64,000 nt of DNA, from positions 40,915 through 104,914 of the forward strand of contig MNSZ01000048.1 of the NCBI GenBank assembly GCA_001916715.1, read 5' to 3'. The stretch is from Firmicutes bacterium CAG:24053_14 (lineage in GTDB: Bacteria > Bacillota > Clostridia > Oscillospirales > Oscillospiraceae). Under the pieces are notes generated by a model. It was not told where the DNA came from, searched no databases, and saw nothing but the letters and a program-made list of their open reading frames with translations. The translations under genes were made by a program, and so were the position numbers. Positions 57,680-64,000 of this stretch are shown here, in pieces; position 1 is the stretch's first letter, and every line of letters begins with the position of its first letter.

Positions 57680-58933
57680 TTACAACTCCAAAAATATATC
57701 TGCTCCGAGAGAGCGGAGCTTATGGTCAAGATGCTCGTAGCCTCGGGCAATATGCCCCGGATCCACGATAAGGCTTTCACCCTCGGCAGAAAGAGCGGCA
57801 ATTATCATTGCTGCGCCGCCGCGCAGATCGCCTGCGCTGACAACAGCACCCCTGAGATCGCGCACACCCCACACAGACGCCTGCCTCCCCTCAACGGAGA
57901 TATCAGCACCGAAGCGGCTAAGCTGCTTTGCGTGGCCGAAGCGCGAGTCAAAGACGTTTTCGATAAAATCGGTTCGCCCTACGGCTTTGAGAAGCGCCGC
58001 CATAAGCAGCGGCTGCATATCCGTAGGAAATTCGGGATACGGCCCGGTCGAAACGCGTCCGACAGCGTTCAGCTTACCGTCGGATATTAACCTCACGCTC
58101 CTGCGCGACGATATTATATCACAGCCGGCTCGCTTTAGGAAGTGCTCAAGGCGCGAAAATTGCCTTAAATCAACTCCGCGCAGCTCGATATCGCCGCCGG
58201 TTGCGGCAGCGGCGCACAAAAACGTTGCCGATACGATCCTATCCGGAATGATGCGGTGGCCGACATGGCTTTCGCGCTCAAAGCCCGAGATTTTCACCGT
58301 GCTCGTTCCGGCTCCGGATATATACGCGCCGGCTTTGCGTAGGTACTCCTGAAGATCCTCGATCTCCGGCTCCTTTGCCGCGCCCGTTATGACAGTCTCC
58401 CCTTCCGCGCCGCATGCGGCTATCATGGCATTTTCCGTTGCGCCGACGCTCGGATACGGAAGCCTTATGTGTGCGCCTTTAAGCTTTTCGGCTCTGCATA
58501 CTATCTCGCATCCGGATTCCTCAACGCTTGCGCCGAGAGCTTTCATTGCATCAAGGTGCATATCTATCGGCCTTGCGCCGAGTCTGCATCCGCCGGGCAA
58601 CGTAAGATGTACCTCTCCGCAGCGTGCCAAAAGCGCGCCCATGAACAGTACCGAAGATCGCATACTTTCCATCATGCTCTGAGGTATGACGTTTGAGCTT
58701 AATGCACGCGAGTCTATGTAAACGTCGTTTTCCTGCTGCTGAGCCGTACACCCCAGGCTGCGCAGTATTCTCAGCGACATTTCAACATCGCTCAGCTGCG
58801 GAACATTCAGCAGGTCTGTTTCTGTCGGACATACGACCGAAGCCGCAAGGATCGGCAGGACCGCATTCTTCGCGCCCTGCACAAAGCATGCTCCCTCAAG
58901 GCATTTTTCTCCGCTGCAATGCCATATTGCCAT
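57680..58933 (-). CDS. murA: UDP-N-acetylglucosamine 1-carboxyvinyltransferase MurA
   Basis: MurA transfers enolpyruvate from PEP to UDP-GlcNAc, the first committed step of peptidoglycan synthesis and the target of fosfomycin. The 417-residue protein has 'GAKNAVLPILAASV', the catalytic loop 'LPGGCRLGARPIDMH' with C116, and 'FPTDMQPLLMAAL'. It lies between murG and ftsQ. The ATG at 58933 follows 'gcgagg', a ribosome site that is inside a 9-bp hairpin. Upstream in-frame codons are not homologous. Confidence 0.95.
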   Translation of the reverse strand: MAIWHCSGEKCLEGACFVQGAKNAVLPILAASVVCPTETDLLNVPQLSDVEMSLRILRSLGCTAQQQENDVYIDSRALSSNVIPQSMMESMRSSVLFMGALLARCGEVHLTLPGGCRLGARPIDMHLDAMKALGASVEESGCEIVCRAEKLKGAHIRLPYPSVGATENAMIAACGAEGETVITGAAKEPEIEDLQEYLRKAGAYISGAGTSTVKISGFERESHVGHRIIPDRIVSATFLCAAAATGGDIELRGVDLRQFSRLEHFLKRAGCDIISSRRSVRLISDGKLNAVGRVSTGPYPEFPTDMQPLLMAALLKAVGRTDFIENVFDSRFGHAKQLSRFGADISVEGRQASVWGVRDLRGAVVSAGDLRGGAAMIIAALSAEGESLIVDPGHIARGYEHLDHKLRSLGADIFLEL

Positions 58934-58941
58934 ATAATAAA

Positions 58942-58986
58942 ACCTCGCAGAAAGAACTAAAATCATGCCATTCTATGCTGCGAGGT
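58942..58986 (-). promoter_or_regulatory. Hairpin masking the murA ribosome-binding site, with a CATA box in the loop
   Basis: Minus strand ACCTCGCAG (58986-58978) pairs perfectly over 9 bp with CTGCGAGGT (58950-58942), which contains the murA ribosome site and is followed by 'tttattat' and the ATG. A CATAGAAT box (58977-58970) directly follows the 5' arm, as at spoIVA, but no good -35 partner is seen. Confidence 0.6.
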
Positions 58987-58995
58987 GCATTTTTG

Positions 58996-60126
58996 CTATT
59001 TTCGGTTTTCCGCGAGGAGCGAGAATATTCTGTCGCAGATCATATCGGTAGCCTCGGGCTTTGCAAGCTTTGCCATGGCCGCCGACATTTTTTCGAGCTT
59101 ATCATCCGATGACAGGATATCGTTCACCGCTTTGAGCAGCTCCTTCGGCTCAAACCAGCCCTCCTCGAATATCAGCGCGCCGCCGGCATCCTCAACTACC
59201 TTTGCATTTTTGAACTGGTGATTATTCGTGACAAACGGAGACGGAACGAATATCGTGGGCTTATGCATATATGTAAGCTCGGATATGGTTGAAGCTCCGG
59301 CGCGGCACAAAACAAGATCGGCCGCCGCCATAACGCGCGGCATGTCGTATATATACTCGCGCACGTCCATACCGTTTTTCTCGTAGTTTGGAACGGTTCT
59401 GCGAAGGTGCTCGACCATTTTCTCGTATCCCTCGATGCCTGCCGAGTGGACGAGCGTAAATCCCGGCTTTTTGCCTGCAAGCTCGATGAACCTGCACATG
59501 ACCTCGTTCATATTCTCGGCCCCGAGCGACCCCCACACGGACACAACGAGCGGCTTATCAAGCGGCAGACCAAGCTCGGCTTTCGCCGCCTGCTTTGAGT
59601 ATGACGAAAACTCGCCACGCACCGGCGTTCCGGTCACTACGGTCTTTTCGGGATTTTTATAAAACTTCCGGCTTTCCTCAAAGCCGAGCATTATGGTGTC
59701 AACTATGCCGGAGAGCATTCGGGTGGTAAGCCCCGGGTCTGCATTGCTCTCGTGCACGGCGGTCGGTATGCCGAGCATTGAGGCGGCCTTCAAAACCGGA
59801 AAGCACACATATCCGCCGGTCCCGACAACGACATCGGGCTTAAAGCGTTTTATGATCTTCCTTGCCTTTATGGTGGAGCGGACAAGATGCCACGCCGCGC
59901 TTATGTTGTGGAAAAAGCCGCCGAGCGTCTTTTCCCTGCTCAGGCCTCTGACCCTAACAGTCTCTATCCTATAGCCTGCACGCGGAACAAGATCGGACTC
60001 CATCTGGCCGACGGCTCCGATGAACAGAAACTCACTGTCCGGCATAAGCTCCTTTATCCGGCCGGCAACGGCAAGCGCCGGGTTTATATGTCCGGCAGTG
60101 CCTCCGCAGGCAAAAATTATTCTCAT
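58996..60126 (-). CDS. murG: UDP-GlcNAc:lipid I N-acetylglucosaminyltransferase MurG
   Basis: MurG turns lipid I into lipid II at the inner face of the membrane. The 376-residue GT-B glycosyltransferase begins 'MRIIFACGGTAGHINPALA', has 'GTGGYVCFPVLKAA', 'HESNADPGLTTRML' and the UDP-binding 'LCRAGASTISELTYM'. It starts 3 nt after the ftsW/spoVE stop behind 'gggaggatagt'. Confidence 0.97.
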   Translation of the reverse strand: MRIIFACGGTAGHINPALAVAGRIKELMPDSEFLFIGAVGQMESDLVPRAGYRIETVRVRGLSREKTLGGFFHNISAAWHLVRSTIKARKIIKRFKPDVVVGTGGYVCFPVLKAASMLGIPTAVHESNADPGLTTRMLSGIVDTIMLGFEESRKFYKNPEKTVVTGTPVRGEFSSYSKQAAKAELGLPLDKPLVVSVWGSLGAENMNEVMCRFIELAGKKPGFTLVHSAGIEGYEKMVEHLRRTVPNYEKNGMDVREYIYDMPRVMAAADLVLCRAGASTISELTYMHKPTIFVPSPFVTNNHQFKNAKVVEDAGGALIFEEGWFEPKELLKAVNDILSSDDKLEKMSAAMAKLAKPEATDMICDRIFSLLAENRK

Positions 60127-60129
60127 ATA

Positions 60130-61296
60130 CTATCCTCCCACACGTCCTGCAGGCAAATCTCTGGATATGCTCAGAACTATACCCATTTCGGCCATCTGCA
60201 TCAGCAGCGCCGTGCCGCCATAGCTGAAAAACGGCAGCGAAATACCCGTGCAGGGCACAAGATTGGTAACAACGGCTACGTTTAATATGACCTGTATCGC
60301 AAGCAGCGTGGTTATTCCGGCCGCGACCAGAAAGCTGTATCTGTCGGTGCTGTGCAGCGCTATCCAGTAGCCGCGAATTATAAGAAGCGCAAAAAGCGTG
60401 AGTATCAGCAGTGCTCCAATAAAACCAAGCTCCTCGCACACGACAGAAAATATGAAGTCATTATGCTCCTCGGGCAGATACAAATATTTTTGCCTGCTCT
60501 GCCCCAGTCCGAGACCCGTAAGTCCGCCGGAGCCGATCGAATACAATGACTGAACAATCTGATACCCCTCGTCCGAGGTGGATGCAAACGGATCGCGCCA
60601 CGTCGTTATTCGCGTTGAAGCATACGGGAACATCGTCAAAAGCACGGCTATGCCGCCTCCGGCGGCAACGGCAGCTGCAATGAACCATACAAGACGTGCT
60701 CCGCCCAAAAACAGCATAACTCCGCCTATAGCAACAATTATGATAGACGCCGAAAAATGCGGCTCCAAAACCAAAAGGCCGACTATCGCGGCAAGTATCG
60801 CGGCAAACGGCAGTATGCCGTATCGGAAGCTTTTCATTCTCCCCCGACGGGCGCAGATCATTGATGCAAAGGCAAGTATTATGCCGATCTTTGCAATTTC
60901 CGACGGCTGGATCGTAAATGCCCCAAGGCCGATCCAGCGCTTTGCTCCGTTTGCGTTCGTTCCGATTATCGGAACAAGCATGAGCAGGATGACGGCAGCT
61001 ATGAGTACCGGCATCGAAAATCGCTTGTAAAAGCCGACAGGCAGTCGCGAGCATATTATCATTGCCGCAACGCCGAGAGCGGCGAAAATAAACTGCCTTA
61101 TAAAATAATAGGTCGCCTTCCCCTTTGTCACTCCGCCCGGATCAAAATATGCCCTTGCAAAGCTTGCGGACAGCACCATTGTAACTCCAATGGCCAAAAG
61201 TATCACAACAAGCGCGAGGAACGATATGTCCATTCCTGCGCGCTTTGTTTTATCTTTCGTTTCCTTTATCCTGAGCTCGGCACTGCCGTACTGCAT
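60130..61296 (-). CDS. SEDS-family peptidoglycan polymerase, FtsW/SpoVE
   Basis: A 388-residue membrane protein of the shape, elongation, division and sporulation family, which polymerises lipid II with a partner penicillin-binding protein. About ten hydrophobic segments are seen, with 'GAKRWIGLGAFTIQPSEIAK', 'FSASIIIVAIGG', 'EEHNDFIFSVVCEELGF' and the final 'GISLPFFSYGGTALL'. In the division cluster of spore formers this gene may serve division (FtsW) or the cortex (SpoVE); sequence alone does not decide. Confidence 0.93.
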   Translation of the reverse strand: MQYGSAELRIKETKDKTKRAGMDISFLALVVILLAIGVTMVLSASFARAYFDPGGVTKGKATYYFIRQFIFAALGVAAMIICSRLPVGFYKRFSMPVLIAAVILLMLVPIIGTNANGAKRWIGLGAFTIQPSEIAKIGIILAFASMICARRGRMKSFRYGILPFAAILAAIVGLLVLEPHFSASIIIVAIGGVMLFLGGARLVWFIAAAVAAGGGIAVLLTMFPYASTRITTWRDPFASTSDEGYQIVQSLYSIGSGGLTGLGLGQSRQKYLYLPEEHNDFIFSVVCEELGFIGALLILTLFALLIIRGYWIALHSTDRYSFLVAAGITTLLAIQVILNVAVVTNLVPCTGISLPFFSYGGTALLMQMAEMGIVLSISRDLPAGRVGG

Positions 61297-61313
61297 GGGC
61301 GACCCCTCCGTTA

Positions 61314-62327
61314 TCAGAGCTGGAAACGATTATATATTCCTATGAATGAAATAATTGCAAAAACAAGGGACACGGAAGTAAAAAGTGCAAAAAGCTCTTT
61401 CTCTTTCCACTTTTTGCCCGTCCAACCGCCCATTTCAAGGTGGTGGTGGAACGGAGCCATCTTAAACACTCGCTTGCCGTGGGTGAGCTTGAAATAAGTC
61501 ACCTGGATTATATCCGACAGAGTTTCGATGATATACACGATGCCGAGTGTTATGAGTATAAGCGGCATATCGTAAGCAAAGGCAAGCGCCGCGATGGCGC
61601 CGCCGAGAAACAGCGAGCCGGTATCTCCCATGAACACCTTGGCAGGGTTGAAGTTATAGACAAGAAAGCCCATAAGTCCGCCGAGGAGAGCCGAGGCAAA
61701 TATGCCGAGCGCCATGTATTTATCTCCCCAAAGGAAGCTGACTGCCGCAAAGAAGAGACATACAGGTATGCTCGTTCCGCTTGCAAGTCCGTCTACGCCG
61801 TCGGTAATGTTGACTGCATTGACCGTGCCGACGATTATAAATGCGGCAAGAATAAAATATATCACTTCTGGGATATAGACCTCAACATTCCAAAACGGAA
61901 TGTAGAGCTTTGTCGAAATATAGCCCATCTTGCGCAGCAGCAGCACAAAAACGAGCGCCGCAACAAGCTGGAGCAGGAACTTTGCCTTTGCGCTCAGGCC
62001 GAGATTCTGCTTCTTGCGCAGCTTTTCCCAATCGTCGAGGAATCCTATGGCGCCGAAAACAAGTGCAAACAGCAGGACGAATATATGCGTAAAATCTCCG
62101 CTGCGCATTGATTCAAAACCGACAGTCAGACACACAAGTGTGCACGCGCTTATGAAGATGACGCCGCCCATAGTCGGCGTTCCTGACTTTGACATGTGCC
62201 ATGTCGGGCCGTTTTCCTTTATCTCCTGCCCCGCTTTCATTTTTCTTAGCCAGGGTACATAAAACTTGCCCACTATAACTGCGGTTATAAAAGCCATAAC
62301 CAATGCAAGGGTCAGTTTAAGAGTCAT
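61314..62327 (-). CDS. mraY: Phospho-N-acetylmuramoyl-pentapeptide transferase MraY
   Basis: MraY makes lipid I from UDP-MurNAc-pentapeptide and undecaprenyl phosphate. The 337-residue protein has about ten membrane segments, 'GFLDDWEKLRKKQNLG' with the Asp pair, 'NAVNITDGVDGLASG', 'VFMGDTGSLFLGG' and 'APFHHHLEMGGW'. It overlaps the end of murE by 4 nt, leaving no room for murF, and is followed by ftsW/spoVE without murD. Confidence 0.97.
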   Translation of the reverse strand: MTLKLTLALVMAFITAVIVGKFYVPWLRKMKAGQEIKENGPTWHMSKSGTPTMGGVIFISACTLVCLTVGFESMRSGDFTHIFVLLFALVFGAIGFLDDWEKLRKKQNLGLSAKAKFLLQLVAALVFVLLLRKMGYISTKLYIPFWNVEVYIPEVIYFILAAFIIVGTVNAVNITDGVDGLASGTSIPVCLFFAAVSFLWGDKYMALGIFASALLGGLMGFLVYNFNPAKVFMGDTGSLFLGGAIAALAFAYDMPLILITLGIVYIIETLSDIIQVTYFKLTHGKRVFKMAPFHHHLEMGGWTGKKWKEKELFALFTSVSLVFAIISFIGIYNRFQL

Positions 62328-63778
62328 TTTTTGCTCCTCTTCTCTATATGTTCTGCGACTATCTCGCGCTCATCCATGTGATGCTTTTCATGTCCGACGA
62401 CCTGATAGTCCTCGTGGCCTTTGCCGGCAAGCAATATTACATCATTTGCCCTATGGTTGTCAATCGCCCATTTAATTGCCTCGGCACGGTCACATATGGC
62501 AATGTGCTCAGTTTTCTTACCCTCAAGGCCAACAAGTATCTCATCGATTATCGACTGCGGCTGCTCCGTGCGCGGATTATCGCTCGTTACGATGACAAAA
62601 TCTGCATTATCGGCGGCAATGGCGCCCATTATCGGACGCTTCGTTCTGTCACGATCTCCTCCGCAGCCAAAGAGCGCGACAAGTCTGCCGTTGTGATCGG
62701 CCCGCAGTGCCTTCAGCGCGTTTTCAAGCGCGTCGGGCGTGTGGGCATAGTCAATGACTATCGTATAGTCACCGTCGGTCGGAACAAGCTCCATCCGGCC
62801 CTTTACACCGTGAGCGGTTTTCATTGCCTTTGCGCAGTCATCAAGGCTTATTCCCAGAGCCAAACCGACAGCAATGGTGTTAAGTGCGTTATACACCGAA
62901 AATTTTCCCGGTATGGCAAGGCTCACATCGGCGCGCTTTCCGTCGCAGGATGCCGTAAAGCTCACGCCCTTTGCGGAAAGCTTTATATTCTCCGCTACAA
63001 GAGATGCCTCTTTTCCGTCGGCAGAATAAGTGAGCAATCTGCATGGGGCGTTCTTCATCATGTTGTCCGCCCATTTATCGTCAATGTTTATGCAGCCGAC
63101 ACGGCAGGCGGAGAACAGCAGCGCCTTTGCGGCGGCATACTCCTCCATAGTGTGGTGAAAATCAAGATGATCCTGCGTAAGATTCGTAAACGCACCGACC
63201 GCAAAATCAATGCCGGCAACGCGGCTGAGTACAAGCGAATGCGATGACACTTCCATGACTACATGCGTACATCCGGCGCTCTTCATTTCAGCAAAAAGCT
63301 GCTGAAGCTCAAAGCTTTCCGGCGTTGTACGCTCGGTGTGGATAAACTCACTGCCTATCATATTGCCGTTTGTGCCTATAAGTCCGACCTTGGCGCCGAT
63401 AGTATCCTCAAGCAGATGCTTGAGAAGATATGTCGTTGTAGTCTTTCCGTTTGTTCCGGTAATGCCGATTATCTGCATTTCTCCGGCAGGATCACCGAAA
63501 AAGTTGCGGCTTAAAAGCGCAAGCGCCCTTCGGCAGTCGCGAACCAGAACGTAAGGGATATCTACCTGCGGCACTCTGTCGCTTATAACAACGGCCGCCC
63601 CTTTTTCGACTGCCGACGGGATGTATTTATATCCGTCGGTTTCAAAGCCCGAGATCGCCACGAAGGCATCTCCCGGCTTTACCTTGCGCGAATCGTAGCT
63701 CACGCCGCCGATCTCGCACTCGGAGGGCGCAGCGAGCGTTAAAACGTCTGTGTCTTTTAAAAGCTCAGATAATTTCAT
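62324..63778 (-). CDS. murE: UDP-MurNAc-tripeptide synthetase MurE (meso-DAP type)
   Basis: MurE adds the third amino acid of the stem peptide. The 484-residue protein has ATP site 'GITGTNGKTTTTYLL' (about 105-119), 'TNLTQDHLDFHHTMEEY' and the specificity loop 'TSDNPRTEQP', in which DNPR marks enzymes that use meso-diaminopimelate rather than lysine. It follows the PASTA-protein gene by 26 nt; the ribosome site 'gagg' is modest. Confidence 0.96.
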   Translation of the reverse strand: MKLSELLKDTDVLTLAAPSECEIGGVSYDSRKVKPGDAFVAISGFETDGYKYIPSAVEKGAAVVISDRVPQVDIPYVLVRDCRRALALLSRNFFGDPAGEMQIIGITGTNGKTTTTYLLKHLLEDTIGAKVGLIGTNGNMIGSEFIHTERTTPESFELQQLFAEMKSAGCTHVVMEVSSHSLVLSRVAGIDFAVGAFTNLTQDHLDFHHTMEEYAAAKALLFSACRVGCINIDDKWADNMMKNAPCRLLTYSADGKEASLVAENIKLSAKGVSFTASCDGKRADVSLAIPGKFSVYNALNTIAVGLALGISLDDCAKAMKTAHGVKGRMELVPTDGDYTIVIDYAHTPDALENALKALRADHNGRLVALFGCGGDRDRTKRPIMGAIAADNADFVIVTSDNPRTEQPQSIIDEILVGLEGKKTEHIAICDRAEAIKWAIDNHRANDVILLAGKGHEDYQVVGHEKHHMDEREIVAEHIEKRSKK

Positions 63779-63804
63779 ATGTGCATCATCCTCATATCTA
63801 TCTA

Positions 63805-64000
63805 TTAATATCGACCGAGAATACTCTCGTCATCAGAAACGAGCGTTACCTCGACGACGGTTCCGTGCTTTATGTCAGCTCCTGCTTTCACGCTCTGCGT
63901 CAGTACCTTTTGGTTCTCCGCATCGCGCACAACGGTGTTGCTTCTTGCAAAAACTCCGTATTTGCCGAGTTCCTTCACCGCGTCGGCATAGCTCAGGCCC
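63805..64000 (-). CDS. Penicillin-binding protein with PASTA domain (SpoVD/PBP2-like), C-terminal end
   Basis: Only the last 64 codons are in the window. They encode 'GLSYADAVKELGKYGVFA' and 'QSVKAGADIKHGTVVEVTLV', the pattern of a PASTA domain, which binds muropeptides or beta-lactams at the end of class B penicillin-binding proteins. The place directly upstream of murE fits SpoVD or FtsI/PbpB. The transpeptidase domain lies outside. Confidence 0.8.
   Translation of the reverse strand, partial: GLSYADAVKELGKYGVFARSNTVVRDAENQKVLTQSVKAGADIKHGTVVEVTLVSDDESILGRY

Noticed and set aside
1..64000. CRISPR arrays, prophage, insertion sequences, tRNA or rRNA genes
   Set aside because: No direct-repeat arrays, transposases, phage structural genes or tRNA-like cloverleaf sequences were seen. 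The two Xer recombinases are in housekeeping contexts without att-like repeats.

Overview
This window comes from an endospore-forming, meso-diaminopimelate-walled bacterium of the class Clostridia. The mixed gut-type gene set (PPi-type phosphofructokinase next to class II aldolase, two Xer recombinases, CotJ proteins, SigK/SigH, SpoIVA, CwlD, YunB) suggests an Oscillospirales-like lineage, but the exact genus cannot be read from the sequence. Base composition is close to even. No tRNA or rRNA gene, CRISPR array, prophage or insertion sequence was seen. This is core chromosome, and nearly every gene is intact.

Layout. 1-8.8 kb (+): end of argR, recN, a tyrosine T-box controlling a C_GCAxxG_C_C protein and tyrS, then ybaK, rpe, recR, rnjA, a dipeptidase and an ArsC/Spx-like protein. 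8.8-9.2 kb: RNase P RNA on the minus strand, divergent from murD. 9.2-15.7 kb (+): murD, a PLP enzyme of the YnbB family, yunB, ligA, and a spore-coat pair (a CotJA-CotJB fusion, then CotJC) behind a sigma-E-like promoter. 15.7-21.1 kb: a dicarboxylate symporter and PPi-phosphofructokinase (-), divergent from fba and a degenerate P-type ATPase homologue (+). 21.2-33.2 kb (-): xerC-like, a DUF6873-like gene, radA, cwlD, an aminotransferase, spoIVA, nif3-like, trmK, two small Cys proteins, sigH and ruvCAB. 33.4-35.1 kb (+): an ATP-grasp protein with a C-terminal leucine-rich repeat. 35.1-40.0 kb (-): xerD, a five-helix membrane protein, then queA-tgt-yajC and a TIGR04086 membrane protein. 40-42.8 kb: dapA (+), a UPF0340 gene (-), a DUF3048 lipoprotein (+). 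42.8-50.6 kb (-): the rimP-nusA-ylxR-ylxQ-infB-rbfA-nrnA-truB-ribF operon with an attenuator-like leader. 50.7-55.6 kb: a VanY-type carboxypeptidase and sigK (-), then a large iron-sulfur flavoprotein and a His-rich CsoR-type repressor (+). 55.6-64 kb (-): a division and cell-wall cluster ending at the window edge in a PASTA-containing penicillin-binding protein, then murE, mraY, ftsW/spoVE, murG, murA, ftsQ and ftsZ.

Two themes link the genes. First, mother-cell sporulation: cotJ, spoIVA and dapA have boxes close to the Bacillus sigma-E consensus at a 14-nt spacing, which would tie coat assembly and dipicolinate precursor supply to sporulation in this genome. Second, at least four genes (cwlD, spoIVA, the TIGR04086 gene, murA) have a hairpin whose 3' arm contains the Shine-Dalgarno sequence and is followed by a U-rich stretch and the start codon. 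At spoIVA the 5' arm lies exactly inside the promoter spacer. Read-through RNA would therefore fold shut, while RNA started at the local promoter would stay open. This recurring arrangement and the catalytically degenerate P-type ATPase are the two observations most worth following up.
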